In this document: piece by piece, positions 1 through 7,867 of the stretch
Numbering within the stretch: the stretch's first letter is position 1
How the letters are laid out: every line of letters starts with the position of its first letter
Virus record (IMG/VR): IMGVR_UViG_3300021477_000244
Span: 1 to 20,576 of that record
Length of the DNA stretch: 20,576 nucleotides
DNA from: a virus
Direction: 5' to 3' (one strand)
Position numbers and translations under genes: made by a program
Notes under the pieces: model-generated
Told to the model about the DNA's origin: nothing
What the model saw: only the letters and a program-made list of their open reading frames with translations
Databases searched by the model: none

Positions 1-1
1 G

Positions 2-292
2 TTTTGGGCTGGACAGGGAAAGAGCGGTGTCCCACTCACGTACGGGGAGGTGTTCGACCCTAGTTCGCTCACGGAGACGATTGAGACGTCACAAACCTCT
101 TTGCAAGTGAACACGCTTCCCCCATTTGTTGAGGCCTCCATTCCCTCCGACGGCGCTGACAACGTATCCACAAGCACGCTGATTAGCCTAAGATTCTCGA
201 TGCCTCTGGCAGTGCAGACTGTCAATCAGTCAACCGTCGTCCTAGCCAACTCCGACGGCCAGGTTAGTGCGAACGTTGTGCCCGCAGAGTGA
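2..292 (+). pseudogene. Upstream in-frame part of the RHS gene, cut by TGA
   Basis: This reading frame is open from the left edge of the window and ends at a TGA at 290-292. It is in the same frame as the RHS gene that resumes at 299. The residues before the stop (from about nt 120) and those after it together form one bacterial Ig-like (Big_5-type) domain: a 'PSDGADNVSTSTLISLRFS' front half, then 'AFVNPSTALAPG' and 'YTLTLSG' strands beyond the stop. The domain is therefore split in the middle, which points to a nonsense change (for example GGA to TGA) rather than a real gene end. A GTG at 50 is only an internal codon, and the true start lies outside the window. Alternatives are a sequencing error or stop-codon readthrough. 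Confidence 0.65.
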
Positions 293-298
293 GGGATT

Positions 299-3200
299 TT
301 GGCTTTCGTTAATCCCTCAACGGCCCTTGCGCCGGGTTCCGCATATACCTTGACCCTGAGCGGCATGACAAATTCCGCAGGGCAGCAGCTAACCAACACG
401 GTCGTCACGTTTACGACTGCCGGCACTCCGGGAGGAAGCACTGGGCTTCCGCTAGTCTCGTCGAGTCCAGTCACTACCTCGACTCCCAGCACGTCTTCTT
501 CGGCGATGGCCCCGCCACCTCTCATTGCTCCGTCTGGTATCACCGCAATTAGTGGCCGTGTGCTCCAGCTCAACGGGGCACCGCTTGCCAACGTTGCATT
601 ACAAGTGAACAACAAGAAGATTCTCACAGACCAGACGGGCAGGTTCCTGCTGCAAGGCGTGACATCGGGTCATGACGTCATGATGATCGACGGTGCTTCC
701 GCCAGCCGAGCGGGAATCACATATGGGATTTTTCAAGATGGCGTCGACGTGCAGCCAGGGATTACGGATGTCCTCCGCTACACCATTTGGATGACTCCCA
801 TTAATACGCAGCATGCCATCTCCATACCGTCCCCAACCACGTCGGAGACCGTGATCACGTCGCCCGTTATCCCGGGTTTGGAACTCCATCTGCCTCAAGG
901 TTCCGTCATTAGAGATCTGAAGGGAAATATCGTCAACCAGATCAGCATCACCCCAATCCCGGTCAAGCAGCCGCCGTTTCCGCTGCCGAAGGGGGTTGAA
1001 GTACCGATCTATTTCACAATCCAGCCTGGCGGCGCCTATTTGGACACCACGGCTGCAGGCTGGACCAAAGGAGCGACCCTCTACTATCCAAATTGGAGAA
1101 ACGCAAAGCCCGGAACCGCGTTCGACTTTTGGAACTACGACCCCACAGGAAAAGGCTGGTACGTGTACGGCGAGGGGCACGTGAGCAAGGACGGCAAGTC
1201 CGTTGTGCCTGATCCGGGGGTAGAGATTTACGAGTTTACGGGTGCGATGGTAGGAAGCCCATCGGTTGCTCCAGCAGTCGGGGGAAATGGTCCCACTGCC
1301 GCGGACCCAGTGGATTTGTCTACAGGCCTTTTTGTGTACAGCAGCACCGATCTTGTCTTGCCGGATTTTATTCCCATTAAGTTCACGCGCACCTACCGCA
1401 GCATGGATACCGTATCGCGTCCGTTCGGACTCGGATTCACTGATTCGTACGAAATGTTCATGGTTGGCGACACGGCTCCTTACACTTATCAAGAGTTGAT
1501 TTTGCCTGACGGCTCGCGCGTCCGTTTCGACGTCATTTCCCACGAGCCCACTGAAAATTCCTATACGCAGGTCGTTTATGAATGCCTCTCTAAGCCGGGC
1601 CCGTGGTATGGGGCGATTCTCGCGGCGGACTTTAGCTTTCCGGGGTCCACGTGGTCCATTACGACGAGAGACGGCATGAAGTATTTCTTTCCTGATGCAT
1701 TCGCTGAGGTTAATCCGGCTCTGCAGGCCCTCATTGGCATTAGCGACCGGCACGGAAACACAATCACGATCGCGCGTGCTGGTGGAGTTGTTACTCAGAT
1801 CCTCGGTTCTGGGGGACGTTACATCAATTTCGAGTCGGATGCATGGGGCCGCATTACGCAGGCCACAGATAGTTCGGGCCGTACCGTTCAGTACACCTAC
1901 GCTGGTGATGGATACCTATCAACCGTCACAGACCCCAATGGTGGAGTGACCACCTATACGTACGATTCCAACAACAACATGTTGACGATTGAAGATGCAC
2001 GCGGCACTACGTATTTGACGAACGAATATGACAGCAACCAGCGCGTTATCAAGCAAACCCTGGCGGACGGCAACACCTATCAATTTTCCTGGACCGCGAC
2101 ATCGAATACCGCCCAGACTTTCACTGAGACTGGCCAGGAACCGCCAGGGCTAAATGGCTTGCCCGGATCAATCTTAGCGTTCCGTGCCTGCACAACTTGC
2201 CTCGAAGGCTACCTCGCGCTGATTTCGCAAGTTAATATTACCGACCAACGTGGTAACGTTCGACAGGTGCAGTTTGGGCCGACAGGCTATATGACAAGCG
2301 ATACCCGTGCCTACGGTACGAGCATTCAGCAAACCACGACATATGCGTATTCGGCCGATAATCTCCTCCAGTCAACGACAGACGCTCTCGGGCGCACGAC
2401 GGCCTACACCTTTGACGCCAAGGGCAACTTGACCGGGCTTACGAAGCTCTCAGGTACCTCCAGCGCGGTCAGCACGTCCTACACTTATGAGCGCATGTTC
2501 AGCCAATTGGCCAGCGTGACGGACCCGCTGAGCCACACAACGAATTACTCGTACGATCAGAACGGAAACCTTACGCAAATAACTGACCCGCTGGGTCACC
2601 AGACCACTCTTACCTACAATGGTCAGGGGCAGGTTCTTACTGTCACGGATGCGTCCAGCGACACGATCTCCCTTGCTTACCGGTCTAGCGATTTGGTTTC
2701 TATCACTGATCCACTCAGCAGAATTACGACTCGACTCGTGGATGATGCTGGCAGGTCGATCGCGGTAACGAACCCGTTGGGCCAGACTGCCCACATGAGC
2801 TACGACGGTTTCGACCGTGCTACCAGTATGACCGATCCGGCGGGGAGCACGACGTCGGTCACATATGACGCCAACGGGAATTTACTCACGCTGACCGATG
2901 CGAACAGCCATACGATAACCTATACTTATGACAACATGGACCGCGTGGCCACCCGCACAGACCCACTCGAGAATTCCGAAAGCTACAGCTACGATGCAGC
3001 CAGTAATCTAACCCAATTCACTGATAGGCGGGGCAAGATTACCCAGTACACCTACGACGCGTTGAACCGTAGAATATTCGCCGGCTACGGCTATACGACG
3101 GGGCCATCGTACGAGAGCACAATTTCTTACAATTATGACGCCGGGAATCGCTACACGAGTGTAGTGGACTCCGTGACGGGAACAATCACGCCCACTTTCG

Positions 3201-4459
3201 ACAACCTTGACCGGCTGACTCAAGAAGTCTCGCCGCAAGGAACCATCGCCTACACGTATGACAACGCCAATCGCCGGACGAGCGCGACGGTCTCTGGCCA
3301 AACTGCCGTGGACTACAGCTACGACAACGCGAACAGGCTCACGCAGATCACGCAAGGGACACCGACGGTATCCTTCACCTATGATTCCTCGAACCGGCGA
3401 TCATCGCTGACCCTGCCCAATGGAGTGGAAATGAGCTACGGCTATGACGACGCCTCGGAGTTGACCGGACTGACCTATACGCTTGGCACGACCACTCTGG
3501 GCAACCTGACGTATTCGTACGACGGCGCCAGGCGTCGAATCAATGTGGGCGGCAGCTACGCGCAGACAGAGCTTCCTTCAGCGGTTAGCACTACCTCCTA
3601 CAACGCTGCCAATCAGCTGACTGCCTGGGGAAGCGCTTCGCTCTCCTATGACGCCAACGGCAATTTGACGAACGACGGCACGAACACCTACGCCTGGAAC
3701 GCGCGGAACAAGCTTGCGTCAATGAACTCCGGCGCGATCAGTTTTCAGTATGACCCGTATGGCCGTCGCGTGGCGAAAACGGTTTCCGGAACTACCATGA
3801 ATTATCTGTATGATCGAGCTAACATTGTGCAGGAGCTCTCCGGCGGCTCGGTGCTTTCCAATTGGCTCACGGGTCGAACGGATCAGATCTTCACGGGAAC
3901 CGATTCGACCGGAACGGCCAATTTTCTGACTGATGCACTTGGCAGTACCATATTGCTGACAAATTCTTCTGGAAGCAGCATTGCGCAGTACGCTTACGAG
4001 CCATTTGGTAACACGACAGTCACCTCAGGAAGTTCGACCAATGAGTTTCAGTATGCTGGCCGAGAGAACGATGGCGCTGGACTCTATTACTATCGCGCCC
4101 GATACTACGATTCAACTATCGGAAGGTTTATCTCCGAAGACCCTTTGGAATTGGAAGCTGTAACCCGCATGTCCGTGAAGCCTGGATACCCTTTCATAAC
4201 TCCTCGGCGTCGCGCCCCTAGGGTTGCAGCTGAAAATAATTCGTACGCCTACGCGCGAAATGACCCCATCATGTTTAGCGATCCCTTCGGGCTGGTATGT
4301 CAGAACGCGTGTGATGACAGATGTGACCGCGATTGGGCGATTGGGTTTGTCACTTGCATTGCATTGGCCCCCGAAGGGGGCTTCCCGGCAGTTGCATGCA
4401 TCCTTGGAATTACCGCATTGTGGATGAGCTGCGAAGCGGATTGCGATAAATCACGATAG
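299..4459 (+). CDS. RHS/YD-repeat protein with DUF6531 and cysteine-rich C-terminal tip
   Basis: Main body of a giant cell-surface or secreted RHS protein, 1386 residues from a nominal TTG at 299. In order it shows the back half of an Ig-like domain (to about residue 40), a Ser/Thr-rich linker, a carboxypeptidase-regulatory-like beta domain (about 80-125, 'ISGRVLQLNGAPLANVALQV'), a beta-rich segment, a DUF6531 start (about 335-390, 'DPVDLSTGLFVYSSTDLVLP'), then some 800 residues of YD repeats ('YTYDxxNxLTxxTDPLG' style), and the RHS core signature 'GLYYYRARYYD' followed by 'GRFISEDPLE' near 1260-1280. The core ends at 'DPFGL' near 1330. The last 54 residues are a variable tip with seven cysteines and a hydrophobic middle. 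RHS proteins form beta shells that enclose a C-terminal toxin, so the tip may be an effector, but its activity is not recognisable. Because the true front end lies upstream of the in-frame TGA at 290, this may be a non-functional or reinitiated product. Confidence 0.88.
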   Translation: MAFVNPSTALAPGSAYTLTLSGMTNSAGQQLTNTVVTFTTAGTPGGSTGLPLVSSSPVTTSTPSTSSSAMAPPPLIAPSGITAISGRVLQLNGAPLANVALQVNNKKILTDQTGRFLLQGVTSGHDVMMIDGASASRAGITYGIFQDGVDVQPGITDVLRYTIWMTPINTQHAISIPSPTTSETVITSPVIPGLELHLPQGSVIRDLKGNIVNQISITPIPVKQPPFPLPKGVEVPIYFTIQPGGAYLDTTAAGWTKGATLYYPNWRNAKPGTAFDFWNYDPTGKGWYVYGEGHVSKDGKSVVPDPGVEIYEFTGAMVGSPSVAPAVGGNGPTAADPVDLSTGLFVYSSTDLVLPDFIPIKFTRTYRSMDTVSRPFGLGFTDSYEMFMVGDTAPYTYQELILPDGSRVRFDVISHEPTENSYTQVVYECLSKPGPWYGAILAADFSFPGSTWSITTRDGMKYFFPDAFAEVNPALQALIGISDRHGNTITIARAGGVVTQILGSGGRYINFESDAWGRITQATDSSGRTVQYTYAGDGYLSTVTDPNGGVTTYTYDSNNNMLTIEDARGTTYLTNEYDSNQRVIKQTLADGNTYQFSWTATSNTAQTFTETGQEPPGLNGLPGSILAFRACTTCLEGYLALISQVNITDQRGNVRQVQFGPTGYMTSDTRAYGTSIQQTTTYAYSADNLLQSTTDALGRTTAYTFDAKGNLTGLTKLSGTSSAVSTSYTYERMFSQLASVTDPLSHTTNYSYDQNGNLTQITDPLGHQTTLTYNGQGQVLTVTDASSDTISLAYRSSDLVSITDPLSRITTRLVDDAGRSIAVTNPLGQTAHMSYDGFDRATSMTDPAGSTTSVTYDANGNLLTLTDANSHTITYTYDNMDRVATRTDPLENSESYSYDAASNLTQFTDRRGKITQYTYDALNRRIFAGYGYTTGPSYESTISYNYDAGNRYTSVVDSVTGTITPTFDNLDRLTQEVSPQGTIAYTYDNANRRTSATVSGQTAVDYSYDNANRLTQITQGTPTVSFTYDSSNRRSSLTLPNGVEMSYGYDDASELTGLTYTLGTTTLGNLTYSYDGARRRINVGGSYAQTELPSAVSTTSYNAANQLTAWGSASLSYDANGNLTNDGTNTYAWNARNKLASMNSGAISFQYDPYGRRVAKTVSGTTMNYLYDRANIVQELSGGSVLSNWLTGRTDQIFTGTDSTGTANFLTDALGSTILLTNSSGSSIAQYAYEPFGNTTVTSGSSTNEFQYAGRENDGAGLYYYRARYYDSTIGRFISEDPLELEAVTRMSVKPGYPFITPRRRAPRVAAENNSYAYARNDPIMFSDPFGLVCQNACDDRCDRDWAIGFVTCIALAPEGGFPAVACILGITALWMSCEADCDKSR

Positions 4460-4480
4460 ATAATGTAGTGAGGGTGCGAG

Positions 4481-4885
4481 GTGAACGATTTAAGGCGGAA
4501 GCAGGAAATTAAGAGAATGCTATTCACCCTCTTAGTTACTGGGGGCGTGATTTACGTTGGAAAGTGGCTATCTCCGCGAGCTGATTCCATAGGTCACATA
4601 GTAGTCCGTTCGATCCTGCAAGCTGCGGCACTAGCCATTATTCCTGTGATGCTCAGCATATGGCCAGTCGGAGACGAGAAGCCGGTATCAATGCGACGCT
4701 GGTTGGTGATCCTATCGCTCTACTGTCTTTTGATTATTGCTTCATACTTTTCCGCTTTACGAATTCCGGGTTACCCGAATTCGTCGATAACAATATCATA
4801 CTTTATACGAGTGGTGAACAGCTGGCAACTTCTTGTTGCTTTGTTTTTGCTGTTGATTTGGATGACAGCGAGAAAGCGTTCGTGA
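4481..4885 (+). CDS. Small four-helix membrane protein after RHS
   Basis: A 134-residue protein from a GTG at 4481, with a GAGGG ribosome binding site six bases upstream and only 21 bases after the RHS stop. It has a short basic N-terminus and four hydrophobic stretches (about 12-27, 39-60, 73-93 and 110-128), and ends in basic residues (ARKRS). The pattern indicates an integral inner-membrane protein. I do not recognise the family. Its position immediately downstream of the RHS variable tip is where immunity genes usually sit, so an immunity role against a membrane-targeting tip is a reasonable guess, but it is inference from position and topology only. Confidence 0.6.
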   Translation: MNDLRRKQEIKRMLFTLLVTGGVIYVGKWLSPRADSIGHIVVRSILQAAALAIIPVMLSIWPVGDEKPVSMRRWLVILSLYCLLIIASYFSALRIPGYPNSSITISYFIRVVNSWQLLVALFLLLIWMTARKRS

Positions 4886-4930
4886 GCAGCTATCGTTCGG
4901 GTTTTGGGTCATCCGAAGAGGGGGAGAGGC

Positions 4931-5037
4931 GTGTCCAGGAGCCGGCACACAGAAGCACAGATCATCGAGGCGTTGAAGCAGGACGGAAGGCCGAGGATGT
5001 GGCTCGAGAAGTGAGAGTATCCAAGCACACGATCTAA
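4931..5037 (+). pseudogene. Decayed IS3-family OrfA (transposase HTH) fragment
   Basis: Two overlapping frames together spell the N-terminal helix-turn-helix of an IS3-family OrfA. The frame from GTG 4931 gives 'SRHTEAQIIEALKQ', and the adjacent frame then gives 'EAGRKAEDVAREVRVSKHTI', after which the sequence stops at TAA (5035-5037). Intact relatives continue with a Tyr-Ala-Trp-Lys segment and a second ORF with the DDE integrase core; none of that is present. A small deletion has shifted the frame near 4978, and the right-hand breakpoint is near 5035. This is a dead insertion sequence remnant. Confidence 0.7.
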
Positions 5038-5041
5038 TCGT

Positions 5042-5205
5042 CTGACAGTCACGCCGGACGTTATTTCCCTGGCGTTGAAAGACGGGAAGAACGTCGATAT
5101 TCCACCGAAAACTGTTACGTCACTGAGCTATGGGCAGGAGGCACATCGGCGGGTCGGAACGATGGTGCCTTGGCGATATTGGTCGCTCCGGTGGCCCTAA
5201 TGCCT
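5042..5205 (+). pseudogene. Frameshifted fragment of an unidentified protein
   Basis: Directly abutting the IS3 remnant is a protein-like reading frame without a start: 'VTPDVISLALKDGKNVDIP', then 'KTVTSLSYGQEAHRRVGTMV'. It runs to a TAA at 5198-5200. Near 5165 the coding sense moves to another frame, which gives a hydrophobic 'LAILVAPVALM' as expected of a membrane helix after the soluble part. The pattern (beta-rich soluble segment, then a helix, with one base lost between) suggests the middle of a decayed gene truncated on both sides. I cannot name the family with confidence. Confidence 0.45.
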
Positions 5206-5467
5206 CCGGATTGGTCCCGATAACGCGGTTGCAGTGAGCGATGTTGACCATCCTACTGAATTGTGGCAACTGGAAGTTGTCCCTGTACATCCTCAGCGAT
5301 GATCAGGAGCGGGCGACCAGCCTTTGGCTTTCCGAGTGCACTAGTTCAAGACGCGGGCCTGGCGGCTGGAAATTTATGACCCGAGTTTTGCCGACTTTCA
5401 TTTACGATTGAGAGTGCAGTAGAGAAGCTAGAACTGCAGGTCGCAGATCGGAAGGACTAAAGAAAAT
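5206..5467. other. Stretch with no recognisable gene
   Basis: I see no sustained protein-like reading frame, RNA gene or strong repeat here. It separates the decayed insertion/fragment region from the phage-like operon and could hold the promoter of that operon, but I could not find convincing -35/-10 elements. Confidence 0.4.
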
Positions 5468-5499
5468 ATGAATGCCCAACAGCCGAGCAATCCAACAGA

Positions 5500-6021
5500 A
5501 TGAATCCCGGAAACGACCCCCTCACATTTAGAACAATCAACGCGTGGAATGAGCAATTCTGGGCTAAACAAGCATCCTTGACGGAGCAACGGATAAGCGC
5601 CCCAATACTTTATGAAGTGGCGAGTCGCGACATGCGTTCCGAGGCCATCCGAGTAGCTTTTAGAAATCAGAAATCTTTAGACCAGGCTCTCGCTGATGCC
5701 GAACAATCGGCCATTATAGTCCAGAGGAATCCTGAAGACGCCGAGCGGGTGCGCAGGCGAAGCATGTCCCGTAAGGGAGGGAGCGTACCAAAGACCGACG
5801 CCCTCCAGATGTTGATCCAGGTCTGCGTTCGAGAAGCGCCAGAAATAAACCGGCGAAAGTTGTGGCATCGCCTGCGACAAGAGCTAGGGCGTGGCACAAT
5901 TACGGCTATTGATGCTCAGAGGATTGAGTTTCGCACGAGCAACGGTAAATTCAAAATCTCTCCTGTTTCCGGCCTAAAAGACCGCCTGTCCAGAGCCAAA
6001 CGAAAAGGAGATTCGCTCTAA
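5500..6021 (+). CDS. Hypothetical protein at head of phage-like operon
   Basis: A 173-residue soluble, basic protein that I do not recognise. It is helix-rich with many Arg/Lys, especially at the end ('RLSRAKRKGDS'), and a central 'RVRRRSMSRKGG' patch, so nucleic-acid contact is possible. No clear Shine-Dalgarno lies directly before ATG 5500. Instead, a 12-codon mini-ORF (5468-5503), preceded by GGAAGGA, ends in TGA overlapping this ATG (ATGA), which suggests translational coupling. The gene lies 81 bases upstream of the ParB/methyltransferase gene on the same strand, so it is probably the first gene of the module. It contains no large-subunit or portal motifs, and a small DNA-binding packaging or regulatory role is only a guess. 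Confidence 0.6.
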   Translation: MNPGNDPLTFRTINAWNEQFWAKQASLTEQRISAPILYEVASRDMRSEAIRVAFRNQKSLDQALADAEQSAIIVQRNPEDAERVRRRSMSRKGGSVPKTDALQMLIQVCVREAPEINRRKLWHRLRQELGRGTITAIDAQRIEFRTSNGKFKISPVSGLKDRLSRAKRKGDSL

Positions 6022-6102
6022 CTGACTTAGCGCGAATAAATGAGCTCCCACCCCCTCCTGAACGCAGGACATTTCGCTTAATCTTGCGACCAGGAGGTCC
6101 AA

Positions 6103-7431
6103 TTGAACAACAAACCTGGTTTCGAATTGGCCGTAGTCTATCAACCCATTGAAACGCTCGTCCCTCATCCTAGTAACGCGAGAACCCATTCGCGACACCA
6201 GATCCGCCAACTCGCCGATAGTACTAAAGCATTTGGCTTCACGAATCCCGTTCTCATCGACCACAAGAACACAATCATCGCCGGCCATGGCCGTGTGGCG
6301 GCGGCGCAAACACTTGGCATGGATCGCGTGCCAACGATTCGACTCGAATGTCTAAGCGAGAATGAAATTCGGGCCTACGTCCTCGCGGATAACAAACTCG
6401 CCGAACGGGCCGGCTGGGACAAAGAGATCCTCGCGATTGAATTGCAGCATTTAATGACGCTCGACAACGATCTGGACATCACCGTCACAGGTTTTGAAAT
6501 TCCGGAAATTGACCTGATCCTGGAAGGCGCCACTAGCAAAGAGCACGATCCCGATGACAGCTTCGAGGTCGATGAAGCACTTCAGCCAATTACACAGTCT
6601 GGTGATCTCTGGCAACTAGGCAAACATCGCCTATTCTGCGGAAATGCGCTTGAGCTGGCTTCCTACAAAGCTCTCGCGCTCGGACGTCGCGCGAGCGTGG
6701 TCTTTGTCGACCCACCCTACAACGTGGCGATTGATGGCCACGCAACCGGCAGCGGGTCCATCCACCATCGGGAATTCGCGATGGCATCAGGCGAAATGAA
6801 TGAAGCCGAATATATCGGTTTTCTGAGCAGAGCTCTGAGCTTGGTCGCACGACACAGTACGAGCGGTTCCGTTCATTTCATTTGTCTCGATTGGAGACAC
6901 ATAACCGAATTAGTCGCGGCGGGGAAGCAGGTTTACACAACGCTCTTAAATCTGTGCATTTGGGTCAAGGATAACGGCGGTTTGGGTTCTTTTTATCGAT
7001 CACGCCACGAGTTGGTTTTTGTCTACAGGAACGGCAAAGATGCCCACCGCAACAACGTGCAATTGGGCAAATTCGGACGGAACCGAACCAATGTTTGGGA
7101 ATATGCCGGGATAAATACCCTGTCACGGCAGAGCGAAGAAGGCAACCTGCTCGCTCTCCATCCGACCGTAAAACCCGTCGCAATGGTCGCCGATGCCCTG
7201 CTTGATTGTTCGGCACGAGGTGATGTTGCGCTCGACCCTTTTGTTGGCTCCGGCACTACCGTACTCGCAGCCGAACGCGTCGGGCGCATCTGCTATGGCA
7301 TCGAGATCGATCCCCTGTATGTGGATGTTGCGATACGCCGATGGCAGAAACACACAGGGGACCATGCCCTCCACGTAGCAAGTGGCAAGAGGTTTGGTGA
7401 CATCGCGACTGTGGAGGTGAGCCGTGGCTGA
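6103..7431 (+). CDS. ParB-like domain fused to DNA methyltransferase (N4/N6 type)
   Basis: A 442-residue fusion from a TTG start with a textbook AGGAGG six bases upstream. Residues about 10-110 are a ParB/Sulfiredoxin-like domain: 'VPHPSNARTHSRHQIRQLA', then the 'IIAGHGR' motif at about 57-63. Residues about 165-430 are a class I DNA methyltransferase of beta arrangement: the catalytic 'DPPY' at 203-206 comes before the SAM-binding 'DPFVGSGTT' at 378-386. A DPPY motif is typical of enzymes that methylate the exocyclic amino group of adenine or cytosine. Such ParB-methyltransferase fusions are common in prophages and mobile elements, where they may modify phage DNA against host restriction. 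No restriction endonuclease is adjacent, so it is probably an orphan methylase. Its end overlaps the DUF5681 gene by 8 bases. Confidence 0.9.
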   Translation: MNNKPGFELAVVYQPIETLVPHPSNARTHSRHQIRQLADSTKAFGFTNPVLIDHKNTIIAGHGRVAAAQTLGMDRVPTIRLECLSENEIRAYVLADNKLAERAGWDKEILAIELQHLMTLDNDLDITVTGFEIPEIDLILEGATSKEHDPDDSFEVDEALQPITQSGDLWQLGKHRLFCGNALELASYKALALGRRASVVFVDPPYNVAIDGHATGSGSIHHREFAMASGEMNEAEYIGFLSRALSLVARHSTSGSVHFICLDWRHITELVAAGKQVYTTLLNLCIWVKDNGGLGSFYRSRHELVFVYRNGKDAHRNNVQLGKFGRNRTNVWEYAGINTLSRQSEEGNLLALHPTVKPVAMVADALLDCSARGDVALDPFVGSGTTVLAAERVGRICYGIEIDPLYVDVAIRRWQKHTGDHALHVASGKRFGDIATVEVSRG

Positions 7432-7867
7432 CAACGAGGATTACACGATCGGATTTCGGAACCCACCGAAGCATACGCGTTTCGTCAAAGGCCAATCAGG
7501 AAATCCTCACGGACGACCGAAAGGCTCTCAAAACGCCGCTACGATTATCGATAGAGCTTGCCGAGAACGCATACGCGTCACTACAAACGGCAAAGTGCGA
7601 CATCTGAGCAAATTTGAGGCCGCGATGCTGCAGCTGTTGAATAAGGCCGCTTCTGGCGATTTAAGAGCGATGCAACAGCTACTGGGTTGGCTCACATGGC
7701 GTATGAATTCTGAGCAAGAAAATGTGCCAACGATTTCTCCGCAGGAGAGCGACAAATTCGTTATGGAAAGCATCGCGGCGCGCTTTCGGAACTCAGAACC
7801 GGCACCATGCGAGATCGAACCTGACCTTCCGCCGCCTGAAGGCGGCAGCCTGGAGGGTCGGGGATGA
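7424..7867 (+). CDS. DUF5681-domain protein, terminase-associated
   Basis: A 147-residue protein from a GTG at 7424 with a strong GGAGGTGA just upstream, inside the end of the methyltransferase gene. The N-terminus has the DUF5681 signature 'NPPKHTRFVKGQSGNPHGRP' followed by KGSQN (about 10-34). The rest is helical ('EAAMLQLLNKAASGDLRAMQ'). DUF5681 proteins are regularly encoded just before a terminase large subunit, and this one overlaps TerL by ATGA (7864-7867). It could act as a small-terminase-like DNA-recognition partner, but that is inferred from position. The C-terminus is acidic and Pro/Gly-rich ('DLPPPEGGSLEGRG'). Confidence 0.8.
   Translation: MADNEDYTIGFRNPPKHTRFVKGQSGNPHGRPKGSQNAATIIDRACRERIRVTTNGKVRHLSKFEAAMLQLLNKAASGDLRAMQQLLGWLTWRMNSEQENVPTISPQESDKFVMESIAARFRNSEPAPCEIEPDLPPPEGGSLEGRG

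Noticed and set aside
599-1753. Minus-strand 384-codon open frame inside the RHS gene
   Set aside because: It is wholly antisense to a clearly coding RHS frame, is Arg-rich without domain motifs, and has the composition of a shadow frame.
1860-3700. Repeated DNA pattern suggestive of a repeat array
   Set aside because: These are degenerate YD-repeat codons in one protein, with no constant repeat and spacer lengths, so not a CRISPR array.
6103-7431. Full restriction-modification system around the methyltransferase and the small XRE (C-protein-like) gene
   Set aside because: No restriction endonuclease gene is adjacent, and the XRE gene is two genes away in the opposite direction.
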